DNA of 43,554 nucleotides from Chara braunii (lineage: Eukaryota > Streptophyta > Charophyceae > Charales > Characeae), in the NCBI GenBank assembly GCA_003427395.1, contig BFEA01000316.1, forward strand, positions 94,051 through 137,604, given 5' to 3'. Below, piece after piece: positions 10,267-20,905 of this stretch. Made by a program: the position numbers and the translations under genes. The notes under the pieces were generated by a model. It saw only the letters and a list, made by a program, of their open reading frames with translations. It was not told where the DNA came from and searched no databases. Position 1 is the first letter of the stretch. Every line of letters starts with the position of its first letter.

Positions 10267-10397
10267 GGCCCGGCCGGGCAAGTGGACCCGGGCCACTCTG
10301 GTAGCCTAAAAAAATATTATTATTATTATTATTATTATTATTTTTTTTCAAATTTTGGCCCCGCAGCGCAATTGCTCCCAGGCCACTCTGGTAGCCT
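10267..10397 (-). mobile_element. Two inverted SINE-like units
   Basis: On the minus strand AGGCTACCAGAGTGGCC occurs twice (ending at about 10,311 and 10,397). The second is followed by an A-rich and (AAT)n tail at 10,315-10,350. Their head matches S1 in opposite orientation. Confidence 0.5.
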
Positions 10398-10452
10398 AGT
10401 GTGCCTGCCTTTTTGCGTGTAGTTCATATTTTTTTCCACGGCTTTGTGCCTC

Positions 10453-11457
10453 TATAATGAACCCAGATCGTGCGACCGTTGTCAACAATGCAAGTCCAGA
10501 AAAATGTCCATTGGCTGATGATTACTATTAGTCAAAATTCGTGACCAGACAGAATGAGGTGAGATATCATACACAGACGAAGAGAGAGGAGGGAGAAGAG
10601 ACAAAGGAGAGGAAGTAAAATGCCCACTCCTGCTTCGGGCTCCCTCCTCTACTGCCACCTCATCAATCAATAGTCTGAACGAGTATAAGAGTATCCTCAA
10701 TGTGCCACGTGGCACGTCTAATCAGTTTCACATCAGCATCTGGAGCAATGTCGACATGAAGACCACCAGGTATGTATCCTCGAACTTCCCACAGTCCTGA
10801 TCTCCTCCTGAAGTAACGACGAACAGAACAGCAATGCCGATTTCGTAGTCCCCTCAATAGAACATGTAGCAGCAGCCACGTCAGCCAAATGATACACGTG
10901 GCAGCAGCCACATCAGCAAAGGCACATGGCAACTGCCACGTCAGCATGCCAAGAAGACAGGAGCAAGCCGGCCACCATGCAAGACAAGCAGCGCCTTGCC
11001 AAGTCACAATGCCAGCAGCGTCGAGCCAGCGCCGCAGCGTCAAGCCAGCGTTGAAGTCAATGCGTGAAGGGAACATCAACTCAAGACAGAATGAATGTCA
11101 AAACCAAGAAGTGAACTCTTATGTAGTGTTGACGCGGGGTCTGGACCCCGACTGCTGTATCCCTCGGCCGTCCAGATCTCAATGCGAATGAGGGCTTAGA
11201 TCGGCCTGGATGCTGTCTGGGTACTTGCGCACAACAAGTGAGTGTATCCAACCCAGGGCCTGGGTGCGGTACCTTTGACTCTGCAGTTGACTTTGAATCT
11301 TGAACTTCCTGTGTGCAGCGTTCGGTCACATAGCCACACTCGACAGACTGAGGCCTGGGCGTGTCTTGGTCACACAGCCCAACGCAGACCTTCTCAGGTC
11401 TACGTGGCCTGGGGCTGAGTTCTGGGCCCCAGACTACTTCTGAACAGGGTTATTACA
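10453..11457 (-). repeat. 3' LTR of element A (left copy, 1005 bp)
   Basis: Matches 25,402-26,428 along its length. I count roughly 45-50 substitutions by eye, about 5%. It lacks 22 bp present in the other copy at about 26,155; the missing piece lies between two CGGCCTG repeats, as expected of a microhomology deletion. Contains CCACGTCAGC and CCACATCAGC motifs like those in the leader. Confidence 0.9.
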
Positions 11458-11499
11458 TTTCTGCTGACCCATTTTCGAGTTCCCCCCTTGCAGAAATAT

Positions 11500-12890
11500 T
11501 TACGACTTTAACCCTCGTTCATAAGCAGCGACAATATCAAGAGTAGTTTCAAGTGGTTTTCGTTTGCTGAACCATCTGTCCTTAGATGACGCTTGAGTTT
11601 TAAAACGTACCTTGAACTGCTTCTGAGGTCGTCCACGTCCTCCCGTAGAGAAGTAGCCATGCTTTATGATATGGTCAACCTCGTATCCGCCATCCATATC
11701 TGGTGGAATCATAGAGGGTCTGTGTGAAAACTCATTTCCTTCTACGTAAGGCAACAATTTGGATGCGTGAAAGACAGGATATGTTTTGAGATCAGGGGGA
11801 ATATCAACTCGATAAGATGGTCCCTCTGCATCTCCAATTACCTTGAGAACTTCCCAGAGTCCAAAATAGACAGGTAGTAATCTCTGGGATACATCTTCTT
11901 CCAAAGAAAACTCCTTAGATTTTACCCAAACCAAATCACCTTCTTTGAATGTAGACGGTCGACAGTGCTTGTTGGCTTGTTCAATCATTCGTAGTTGAGT
12001 TTTCCTTAGATTATCTTTAACTTTCTGAATGTCTTTCTGAAACAAGATTGCATAGTATCGGGTCCTTGGGGGCAACCTAAAAAACTGATCCCAGTTCAGT
12101 ACATCAATGGGACGTGTAGGCTTCCACCCTTTGTGAAGTGCATTTGGGGTTCGTGCAGTAGACGTGTGAACACTATTGTTATATGCATTTGCAATCTTAG
12201 GTAAGTTCTCGTCCCAATCAATCTGATCGGGTCTAATATACATACGCAAAAGTTGTTGGCACAGACAGTTCATCTGTTCAGTCTTGCCATTTGTTTCGGA
12301 ATGCCTCCCTGACGACATGGTCAGTCGTGTGCCATAAGCTTCCATCAGCTTTTGCTATGGCAGACTGGTGAACCTGACATCTCGATCAGACACAATCGTT
12401 TTATGGAACCCATACTCAGTGACCCATCGCATCTGAAACTTCTGAATGACAAGTTCAGTGCGTGCTTCTGCTGGTAATGGAACAAACATAGCATAATTAG
12501 AAAAACGATCCACAATTACCATCACTTGACTATAACCATTGCGACTTTTAATCAGACTCATAAAGTCAATTGAGATAGACTCACCTGGTTCACTTGGTAT
12601 AGGTAATGACTTGAGAAGTCCAAGGGGGTTCTCATGCGACGACTTGTTTCTCTGACACACTGGACATGTATGAACATATGTTAGTACATCTTCTTTAAGT
12701 CCCTTCCATTCGAAACGTTCTCTGACTTTAACATATGTTTTCTTGAAACCAAAATGTCCTCAAAGTCGTGACATTCCCCAAACAACAAACTTTTGATCTC
12801 TTCTTTATGAGGAATAAACGGTCTTTGTTCAGTTTTATCAATCAAGAATAACAATCCATCAGTCATTCTATAGTTGGGTAGTTGGGACAG
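11500..12890 (-). pseudogene. Element A integrase with chromodomain-like C-terminus (broken)
   Basis: Integrase inserts the cDNA into the genome. From right to left: a zinc-finger end HTCPVCQRN (HHCC domain), core SIDFMSLI (first catalytic Asp), VSDRDVRF (second Asp), HSETNGKTEQMN (catalytic Glu), and the GPY-like KLLPYVEGNEF/YRVDIP region. It ends with YEVDHIIKHGYFS and RWFSKRKPLE, which resemble a degenerate chromodomain. Damage: a frameshift at about 12,750 and an in-frame TAG at about 12,352-12,354 where the family has Trp. The tail frame ends at 11,500, 43 bp from the LTR. Confidence 0.85.
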
Positions 12891-12920
12891 ATCTCATGCA
12901 AGGACATGCATGATTGGTTT

Positions 12921-14481
12921 CTAGATAGGATCAGTAGCATATCCTTGGCGAATTTGATATTTCAGGTCATTCCCAACATCCAAGTAAGAGACAATTGAGC
13001 CAAAGAAGTCGCTCCGTCTGGACAATGCATCTGCAACCACATTAGACTTTCCTTTGATTGTTTTTAACTCAAAATCAAAAGTATCAATGAACGCAGACCA
13101 TCGAACCAGTTTATCAAAGAATCTCGGTTGTGTCTTTATCCACTTCAGAGTAGAGTGGTCTGAGTACACAGTGAAGTGTCTCCCTAACAAGTAGTGTTTC
13201 CACGTGTTTAGTGCATAGACTAAGGCATACAACTCATTTTCATAGGTGGAGTTGGCAACCTTTTCAGACGGAAGCCGCGCAGACATAAACTTTATGGTTC
13301 TGTAGCCCTTGCCGTCATCTTGCTGTAGAACAACGCCAATCCCATACTGACTTGCATCAGTAGTGACGATGAAAGGCAAAGACGGATCAACAATTTTAAG
13401 GACGGCGTAGTGAGTCAAGACATACTTCAATTTCCGAAAGAAAGACTCACAATCCTTATCCCACAACCAGATAGTTTCTTTCTTTAACAATCTTCGCATT
13501 GGTGCAGGAATCAATGAGAAGTTTCTAACAAACTTCCTGTAATAACTGGTTAAACCAAGGAAAGATCGCAATTCCGTTATAGACTTAGGTTGTGGCAAAT
13601 CTCTAATTGTTGAGATCTTCTTCTCTTCTGGCCTTAGACCTTCTTCGTTCACTATGTGTCCTAAGTACAACACTTCGGACTTAGCAAACTCAAATTTCTT
13701 GGGATTGATCTTGAAGTTGCCCTCACGCAACTTCCCCAGCACCAGGCGAAGGTGCTTCTCATGATCTTCTAGTGTCTTATTGTACACTAGAATATCATGA
13801 AGATAGACAATGACGAACTTATCTAACTATTGACGAAAGAGTTCATTCATAGACCTTTGAAAGGTCGCGGGGGCATTAGTCAGTCCGAAGGGCATCACTA
13901 TAAACTCGTAATGGTCATACCTTATTCGGAACGCAGTCGTATGTTGATCCGTGGGATCCACCTCGATCTGGTGGTATCCAGACCTCAGATCAGTCTTACT
14001 GAAGAACTTGCAGCCCTGCAACTGGTCCAACAAGTCGTCAATACGTGGTAGAGGTTCGACATTCTTAACAGTGACGGCATTCAGCCCTCTGTATTCAATA
14101 CAGAGACGTAACTCATCTTCCTTTTTGGGCACAAATAAGACGGGCACCATAAGGAGAAGAGCTGGGGCGAATTCATCCTTTCTTTGTTAAGTTCTGCAGC
14201 TGTTTTCTTAATTCCTCAAGTTTCCTAGGAGACATTTGATAGATAGGACCCTTGGGAATCTTACGGCCAGGAATAATTTCAATGGTGTGCTTTATAGCAC
14301 GCGTAGTTATTCCTGTTGGTTCGGAAAACAAGTTTTTATACTCACTAAGGAGTTTTTCGGTCGAAGGAGGATAGGAAGTAGAAGACTCACCTGCTCGTTT
14401 TACTAAGACTATTATTACTTCCTGTTTCAACTTTTTTTCTTTGAAACCATCGAACGAAATGTTGGGTAACTCATACAACAA
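12921..14481 (-). pseudogene. Element A reverse transcriptase - RNase H (broken, catalytic site changed)
   Basis: RT motifs: [72 protein letters not shown]. The catalytic YLDD is YLHD (about 13,796-13,785; GAT to CAT), and a TAG lies seven codons before it. RNase H follows with TTDASQYGIGVVL, STYENELYALV, YSDHSTLKWI and VVADALSRR. An upstream segment at 14,173-14,481 holds the usual IIPGRKIPKGPIYQMSP linker, then Trp changed to TGA and a frameshift near 14,140. RT activity is not expected from this copy. Confidence 0.88.
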
Positions 14482-14499
14482 AAAGAGAGACTAGAGTCA

Positions 14500-15275
14500 G
14501 ACTCAGACTTATGAAACAGTTTGATAGGTTTCAATTCATATCGTACGTCTTGCAATTGTACAATCTTCTCTTTGAACTTAATGTCTGGGTTGGCTTCCTC
14601 GTGCCAATTCTTTCCAAGAATCAAGTCAAACGGTAGGTTATTTTCGATCAGGAAGGATTCCTCATGCAAAATCTTCTTACCTTCCCTTGTTCGAAACCAT
14701 CACTTGACACGATCAACATACTGCGAGACAGTGATCGTGCTTTTGTCAACAAGAACAGACGTGATAGGTCTAGTCAGATTTTTCACCTTCATTTCGAGAT
14801 GCAACTTACGAATTGCCTTCTCGGATATATAGGATCGCGTAGATACTGAGTCCAACAGTACACATACTCGTGTACGTGTTATCTCTATATCCGCGAGTAG
14901 TAAATCACCCTTAGACTTTGATTTCTTAGCCCACGAGCTTCGTAATGCCAGCAACTCGTTACCAAGCTCGTCAAGAGAGTCCTTCAGAGAGACAGTGCAT
15001 AAGACAGTTTCAGGGTGATCTGGACGATGGGTTGAAAAAGAACCATCCTTTGTTGTGCGAGCTAAAGGGTTGGAAGGGGTAGTCGGCGCCTTACCTTCTT
15101 TGTCCAAACCTTTTAACTCAGTAGGAACAGATGCTACTCCTACTGGATGCTCGCTTTTGGGTATCGAATCTGTGGGCACCATGCAATCACATGCCCTGCA
15201 ATGCCACACTTCAGACATCGTGCATCGTTCATTCTTTCTTGCCATAATTCTTGTGATATCCCCATCTTCTCCCAT
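14500..15275 (-). pseudogene. Element A aspartic protease region (broken)
   Basis: The frame shows VCVLLDSVSTRSYIS at the place of the retropepsin active site; the family usually has D-S/T-G, here Asp-Ser-Val. Further on LPFDLILGKNWHEEANPDI matches the conserved ILG-x-x-W flap/end motif. An in-frame TGA at about 14,697-14,699 splits the domain. Its frame overlaps the end of the gag frame (15,140-15,275). Confidence 0.75.
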
Positions 15276-15537
15276 GGCTTCCCGACTGCAATTCCAGGAT
15301 GCTCAGGGAACGAGCGTGGTTTCTTTTTCTTTCCTGGCAGTCGTGGTCCTCCCTTGTTGACCACTGCGGCAGTGACTTCCCCCTTCCCGGAGACACTGCT
15401 GCTTGTCACACGCTCGGCCTCCAATGACCACTTCTCCACAGTATCGTCATCAAAGATGACGAGGGTGTGATCCTGGCGCTTTTGGCGCCAGAGTACCCGC
15501 TTTCCTACACCTGCACTTCCACCTCCACCATACTTCA
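15140..15537 (-). pseudogene. Element A gag C-terminal part with CCHC zinc knuckle
   Basis: A basic stretch (GKKKKPRSFPEHPGIAVGK) is followed by CLKCGIAGHVIAWC, a canonical C-x2-C-x4-H-x4-C nucleic-acid-binding knuckle of retroelement Gag. Upstream it joins, in frame, the capsid part at 17,188-18,452 if the insertion between them is ignored. Frame ends with a stop at 15,140. Confidence 0.8.
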
Positions 15538-15728
15538 CCACGGAAGCATAAGCGGTTATCGGGTAGCTGAAAATTCACGAATGAATATTCTGAAATGAGA
15601 GTTTTTGGCAGTCTGAAAATCCTGAATGGTCCTGAAGTGGTGAAAGGTCCGAAGACCCTGAAAACCACATGTTTAGGCAGTCTGCATCCTGAAGTGGTGA
15701 ACGGTGTCCTGAAGTGCTCAAGTGAGAG

Positions 15729-16146
15729 CTACGTAGCGACTCGTACTCACCCCCGTACGAGTACAAGTTGTACTCATTTCTTGTACGCTACTCGTACTCA
15801 AGACCCGTACGAGTTTTTTTTTTTTTTTTATGTTTTTATTTTTTTTCTCCAATTCTAATAAGAATCTGCAGATGGTGCTCAGGCAAATGTTGCTTGTTTT
15901 GGAATGTTACATCACATATATTGTTTTCGGATTTTTTGGATGATTTTTTTTTTTTTTTTTTTTTNCTCAGGCAAATGTTGCTTGTTTTGGAATGTTACAT
16001 CACATATATTGTTTTCGGATTTTTTGGATGATTTTTTTTTTTTTTTTTTTTTGTACGGGTCGTACGGGGCCGTACAGGTTCCCGTACATATATTATCTGC
16101 ACGTTTCGTACGGAAAGGCCCCGTACGTGTACGTTCGGTAACGTAG
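15729..16146. mobile_element. Small TIR element, copy 1, with perfect 8-bp target duplication
   Basis: AGTGAGAG flanks it at 15,721-15,728 and 16,147-16,154. Ends are CTACGTAGCGACTCGTAC and, inverted, CTACGTTACCGAACGTACAC. The body has clusters of GTACG palindromes at both ends around T-runs. It sits inside a unit of the surrounding tandem repeat. A homologue lies at 40,078. Eight-bp duplications are typical of hAT and P elements; no transposase is encoded. Confidence 0.85.
15878..16052. repeat. 87-bp exact duplication around a single N, probable assembly artefact
   Basis: CTCAGGCAAATGTTGCTTG through a T-run appears at 15,878-15,964, then N at 15,965, then again at 15,966-16,052. Copy 2 of the TIR element at 40,078 has only one such segment. 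Removing one copy gives about 330 bp, close to the 342 bp of the other element. Confidence 0.75.
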
Positions 16147-16671
16147 AGTGAGAGTTTTGGGCAGTTTGAAAATCTTGAATTCTCCTGAAGTGGTGAAAGG
16201 TCTGAAGACCCTGAAAACCACCTGTTTAGGCAGTCTGCATCCTGAAGCGGTGAACGGTGTCCTGAAGTGCTCAAGTGAGAGTTTTTGGCAGTCTGAAAAT
16301 CCTGAATGGTCCTGAAGTGGTGAAAGGTCCGAAGACCATGAAAACCACCCTTCACCACTTACGGATGCAGCCTGCCTAAACATGTGGTTTTCAAGGTCTT
16401 CGAAACTTTCACCACTTCAAGAGCATTCAGGATTTTCAGACTTGAATGGTCCTGAACTGGTGAAAGGTCCGAAGACCCTGAAAACCACCTGTTTAGGCAG
16501 GCTGCATCCTGAAGTGGTGAAGGGTGTCCTGAAGTAGTGATGAAAAATACGACTTTTGTTAACCTTCTCTCCCACGGAAGCACAAACGGTTATCGGGTAG
16601 CTGAAAATTCAGGAATGAAAATTCTGAAATGAGAGTTTTTGGCAATCTGAAAATCCTGAATGGTCCTGAAG

Positions 16672-16709
16672 CTGTCTCTTATACACATCTAGATGTGTAT
16701 AAGAGACAG
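16672..16709. other. Nextera mate-pair junction adapter (library artefact)
   Basis: The 19-mer CTGTCTCTTATACACATCT (16,672-16,690) is followed immediately by its reverse complement. This is the Tn5 mosaic-end junction of Nextera mate-pair libraries, known from established sequencing practice. The DNA on its two sides need not be adjacent in the genome. Confidence 0.97.
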
Positions 16710-17187
16710 GTCTGCATCCTGAAGTGGTGAACGGTGTCCTGAAGTGCTCAAGTGAGATTTTTGGGCAATCTGAAAATCTTGAATGGTCCTGAAGTGGTGA
16801 AAGGTCCAAAGACCCCGAAAACCACCTGTTTAGGCAGTCTGCATCCTGAAGTGGTGAACGGTGTCCTGAAGTGCTCAAGTGAGAGTTTTTGGTAGTCTGA
16901 AAATCCTGAATGATCCTGAAGTGGTGAAAGGTCCGAAGACCATGAAAATCACCCTTCACCACTTGAGGATGCAGCCTGCCTAAACAGGTGGTTTTCAAGG
17001 TCTTCGAAGCTTTCACCACTTTAGGACCATTCAGGATTTTCAGACTTGAATGATCCTGAACTGGTGAAAGGTCCGAAGACCCTTAAAACCACCTGTTTAG
17101 GCAGGTTGCATCCTGAAGTGGTGAAGGGTGTCCTGAAGTAGTGATGAAAAATACGACTGTTGTTAACCTTCTCTCCACGGAAGCATA

Positions 17188-18452
17188 TAAATTCTTTACC
17201 TGTGTCATTTGCTCTCGTTGGAGAGCCAGATCGCGAAACTGCCTGTAGTTGTACTTGCCGAATTTAGAATCTGCCACAAGCTGTCCACGAATAGGCTCGG
17301 GCAGAGAGCGAGAATAGATATAAAGGACTTGGTTGTCTTGCAGGTTCAATCCAGGAACCTGCAGCAACCGATCTACTTCCCGAGACAGAGATTCTACCGA
17401 GGTCCAATGTCTTTAGCCAATGGTAGCAAGCTGGTCAAAGACCTTGTCGGCCGTTGTCTTGTCCAGGAAGCGTTCTTTGATCTTTCCAGGGAACTGCTTC
17501 AGATTCATGGTTCCAGCCCACTCCCCAATGTCCTCGAACCCCGCTGCATTGGCTTCTGCCAATACCAATTCTTTTGCTTCCCCACCAAGACACGAAGTAG
17601 AGAATGCAACTTGAGAGTCGGGTTCGATAGGAGACGTTTTACAGTAAGTTTGAATCTCGGCAATCCATAGCAACAAGTTTTCATCCTTCTTGTTACAGAA
17701 CGTAAAATACATTTTCATCTCTACTTTCTCCCTCTTCTTTGGCTTTTCAGGTTCCGCAGTTACCTTATCCTTAGGAGGAGGAGACTTCGGAGGTGAAGAG
17801 GAAGGAGGGGAGCTTGGTGAAGAAGGCGACGGACTCGAAGGCTACCCTTTCTTTGTTTCTGATTTCTCTTCCATCTTCTATGTTTCTACCTTGAGAAACT
17901 TCATTCCCCTTCAGTGTGAATGACAGTTTGTCTAACTTTTTCCACTTTTTGTTCTTGGTGTACATTCCTCTCTTTACGCCTTCTCATTTCTTGTTTCCTC
18001 TGCTTTTCTTTCTCAAGCGCTTCTTCCAATTGTCTGATGTTCTCATCCACGGTTTCTTCAGTCACATCAACTTTTTTTTCTTCCTTTTGTTCCGAGATCT
18101 TCGCAAGTTGTTCCATAATAATCTTATCAAGTGTCTGACGACACTTGATAAGTTCATTATGAACCTTCAAGACATCAGTGTCGGTCTCAGCTGAGTCGAT
18201 AGCATCATGAATTGCTTTCAAATCAAATTGGGCACGTACCTGTGCCTCTACTTCCGCACCCACATCATGGAGTTCAGGTATCAGTTGATCCAGACGACCA
18301 ATCAAAATTTTCTTTCGCTCTTCAACTTGTTGTATGGTTCGGGGGTCACGAGCCCCCTCATCGATAGCGAAGGTGAGTGAGACCGGGAAGAAAAAGAAAG
18401 GAATGAAACGGGTGAGAACCGACAATTTCAGATAATTCCATAAATGAGACAT
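17188..18452 (-). pseudogene. Element A gag N-terminal and capsid part
   Basis: First ATG at 18,452. The N-terminal ~180 residues include a hydrophobic stretch and a long Glu/Lys/Arg-rich coiled-coil (QLEEALEKEKQRKQEMRRRK) that ends at 17,901. After a frame change, the capsid-like part at 17,718-17,188 includes NKKDENLLLWIAEIQTYC, IKERFLDKTTADKVFDQL and YIYSRSLPEPIRGQLVA, typical of retrotransposon gag capsid domains. One in-frame TAA at 17,413-17,415. Continues in the zinc-knuckle part at 15,537 across the insertion. Confidence 0.75.
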
Positions 18453-18636
18453 TGTGATGTGCGTCTGCCGCACAATAAATACTTAATAACAATAATAAAT
18501 TTCACGGCCGCACTGATCTACAACAATAAGATTTCTAATCACTGAAGGAAACGAATAAGATATAATTATTTCTACTTTTAACTATTGTTGTTCTTTTGTC
18601 TGTCTGTGTGATGACGTCCTAAGCAAGAGTGTACAG

Positions 18637-19500
18637 TGCAAGGAAGATGAGCAATAGCGAACTTCAGCAATCAAACAACATCATACATATGAGTTCAGAT
18701 AGTCGTGACCTCGAACCAACAGCAGAATTGCATCATGAGATTCCCCAAATAACAGCACACCAAAAGTTCATAATTGACAATGCTGAAATAGTCTCATCAT
18801 CATCAACGAAGAACCAGAGTTGATATCCTATCTGGCGCTCGGCGCCCAGACTACATGTGGCAGATCCTATCTAGCCTACACTACGATGCCGAAAGATGAC
18901 GTCAACAACATTCCCGAAGTACGAGCATATAGCGACCAATGTCGCACGCTTCCAGCACCAGGTATGTCTCTCGCCACACTCACAACCTCGTTCCCCAACA
19001 CACAGATGCCACTAGCACCCAAGGATCACCCTGCACTTCACCCAACTTACAACAGCGTAGCTCGGCTATGGCTGCGTGCTCCTTCCTTGCTTGCCCGTGA
19101 GAGCGTAGGCGCCAACCAGCAAACAGCGTAGCATGCAGCCAACACCCGAATGCCGAATGAGGAGGCACGCCCTTTGCTATATCGAAGTGGCCTACCTGCG
19201 TCCAGTCCCAAGAAGGTTCCAGTTGGCCCCGGTAGCCTGAGGCCCAGCACGACGAGAACAGGGTCTGGGCCTGAGGTGGTTGTATGTGCCCAACTGCCTT
19301 TGGCCTGTGTTTGGCCCAGTACCCGTATCCAGCCAAGGGCCTGCTTCTCATACATTCACACAGGCGGCCCAGGGTCTGGGTTCACTCAACCAATTGGCGC
19401 TGCGCAACTTCCTAAATTTCCCTGAGTTGCGTGGTGGCCAGAAAAGGGCCCTGAGGGCCTCGTCGAGCCTGCCTTCACTTAGGGCGGCCAACGGGCTGCA
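18637..19500 (-). repeat. 3' LTR of element B (left copy, 864 bp)
   Basis: Aligns with 23,458-24,331, both starting TGCAAGGAAGATGAGCAATA. Differs by a ~15-bp indel near 19,128 and scattered substitutions. Includes GGCGCTCGGCGCC and GATGACGTCAAC. Confidence 0.88.
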
Positions 19501-19518
19501 AAAAGTTCCCTCCTCCTT
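19501..19518 (-). promoter_or_regulatory. Polypurine tract of element B
   Basis: On the minus strand AAGGAGGAGGGAACTTTT directly precedes the 3' LTR, the place where plus-strand DNA synthesis is primed in LTR elements. Confidence 0.6.
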
Positions 19519-19542
19519 AGCTTCAACAGTCCTCTGAGAAGC

Positions 19543-20342
19543 TCAGTCTTCAACCATGGGGCGCTTTCCCTTCTGTAGAGATCTCTCGTAGTAGGCTACA
19601 ACTTGAGGAGCGGTCTGCATGAGGTCTTCCCTGGTGAACCAGCGGTCCTCCTTGGAATCAGTGTGATGCCGAAACCGAACGCGGTACTGTAGCTTCGGTT
19701 TTGGATGACGTCCCCTGCCTGCTGGTCTTGATACCAGCAGCTCTCTGTGACCCACGATGTCATCGATGTCCACCTCTCCGTCCATGGTTAGGGGCAGCAT
19801 TGAGGGACGAGATGGAAATTGATCAGTCTCTTTGAAAGGTGCCAGCTTGGAGGCGTGAAAGACAAGGTAAGTACGCAGATGACTTGGGATCCGGACAACA
19901 TAAGATGGCCCATCTGGATCTGTCCCAACGATGTCCAAGACTTCCCAGGATCCAAAGTACTGGGGCATGAGTTTGTGGGAGATCCCATGCTCCTATCCTA
20001 GCTCTGAAGACTTAACCCAGACCCTATCCCCAACTTGAAATGTAGAAGGTCGGCGGTGTCTATTTTAAGACTCTATCATTGCAGCTTGTGCCTTCTACAT
20101 CTGTTCTACAGCCTGCTGCATCTTTTGTTCATAGCGGTAAGCAAATTCCAAGGTGTTGGTGCAGCAGTGGATTGATTCTCAGGGAGAAGAAAGTCTAGGG
20201 GCAATCTAGGCTTAAATGTTAGCAGTAAGTTGTTTGGGCTCACCCCGGTGGCACTGTGTACAACGTTGCTGTATAGGATGGCGATGAGAGCAAGCTTCTC
20301 ATCCCAGTCCACCTGGTTGGGCTTGATGTAATGCCTCAATAG
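19543..20342 (-). pseudogene. Element B integrase C-terminal part only
   Basis: Right to left: MRHYIKPNQVDWDEKL, YSNVVHSATGVSPNNLL (end of the integrase core), a degraded linker, then QYFGSWEVLDIVG, GPSYVVRIPSHL and FHASKLAPF (GPY/F-like), and a chromodomain-like end DIDDIVGHRELLV...RWFTREDLMQ. Stops interrupt: TAG in MxKAQAAM, a stop in ESxNRHRR, TAG in LGxEHGIS. The homologous element C has Gln at the last of these. The catalytic core upstream is absent. Confidence 0.8.
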
Positions 20343-20825
20343 GTGTTAAAAAAGAAACAGAGACCTTGTTGTACGGGACTTCGGACGCCAGGCTCGTGCA
20401 ATCTTCTACAGGCCCAAATCAGGGAGTCTATCCAGCAAGATTACCTAAGCAATGCACGCCAAAAAAAATCCCGTTTATGGTTTTGATTTTTTTCAAAATA
20501 CACGAAGTTACAAAAAAAAATAAAAAAAATTGTTGCACATCCTTAAAAGATCTACGACCCTATTTTATTTTATTTTTTTCTGTTTTTGTTTTAGCCCTTA
20601 AAGAATCTCTGTGAAACCCAAAAAAAAAGACTCGTGTCATTTCTTGTTTTTGTTTTTTTCATTGTGCTTATGTTTTTTATTTTTTAAAAATATATTCAAA
20701 GCTAAAAAAATAAAAATAAAAATATAGGGTTGTAGACCTCGAAAAGATCTACGACCCCATTTTTTATTTTTTTTTTCGATTATATTTAGCCTGGGAAAAA
20801 AATCATTGCGGACCCCATTTTTCCC
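20343..20825. other. AT-rich segment occupying the place of pol in element B
   Basis: No gene. GATCTACGACCC followed by ATTTTATTTT-like sequence occurs at about 20,550 and 20,744, so it carries an internal repeat. A- and T-runs dominate. It joins integrase tail to gag and marks the site where PR, RT, RNase H and the integrase core are missing. Confidence 0.5.
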
Positions 20826-20905
20826 CGTCTAACGTGCGTTCAAAGCAGGGATTGAACGCGAATTCAACGTGCGTTGAATAATTCAACGCGGAACCCGCGT
20901 TGAAT
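20826..20905. repeat. Cluster of GCGTTGAAT inverted repeats (hairpins)
   Basis: ATTCAACGCGG (20,881-20,891) and CCGCGTTGAAT (20,895-20,905) form a perfect 11-bp stem with a 3-nt loop. GCGTTGAATAATTCAACGC at about 20,871 is a near-perfect palindrome. Further TTGAACGCG and GTGCGTTCAA units lie upstream. Confidence 0.7.

Larger units (their letters stand above)
15538..17187. mobile_element. Repeat-rich insertion in gag of element A, flanked by 13-bp duplication
   Basis: CCACGGAAGCATA is present at 15,538-15,550 and 17,175-17,187 and the gag frame reads correctly across one copy, so the DNA between is an insertion. It is built of ~127-bp units (GAGAGTTTTTGGCAGTCTGA..., CCTGAAGTGGTGAA...) in direct tandem, plus inverted units at about 16,347-16,441 and 16,957-17,045 that can fold back. 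A third, near-identical target copy at 16,572-16,584 splits it into two monomers. No coding capacity. A foldback or MULE-like non-autonomous element is possible; superfamily unknown. Contiguity is doubtful because of the adapter inside. Confidence 0.65.

Noticed and set aside
10171-10422. Small plus-strand coding frame
   Set aside because: It translates SINE-like units and a poly(A)/(ATT)n stretch.
16609-17019. A minus-strand frame spanning the foldback repeats
   Set aside because: It reads through the sequencing adapter and non-coding tandem units; the peptide includes the known adapter artefact.
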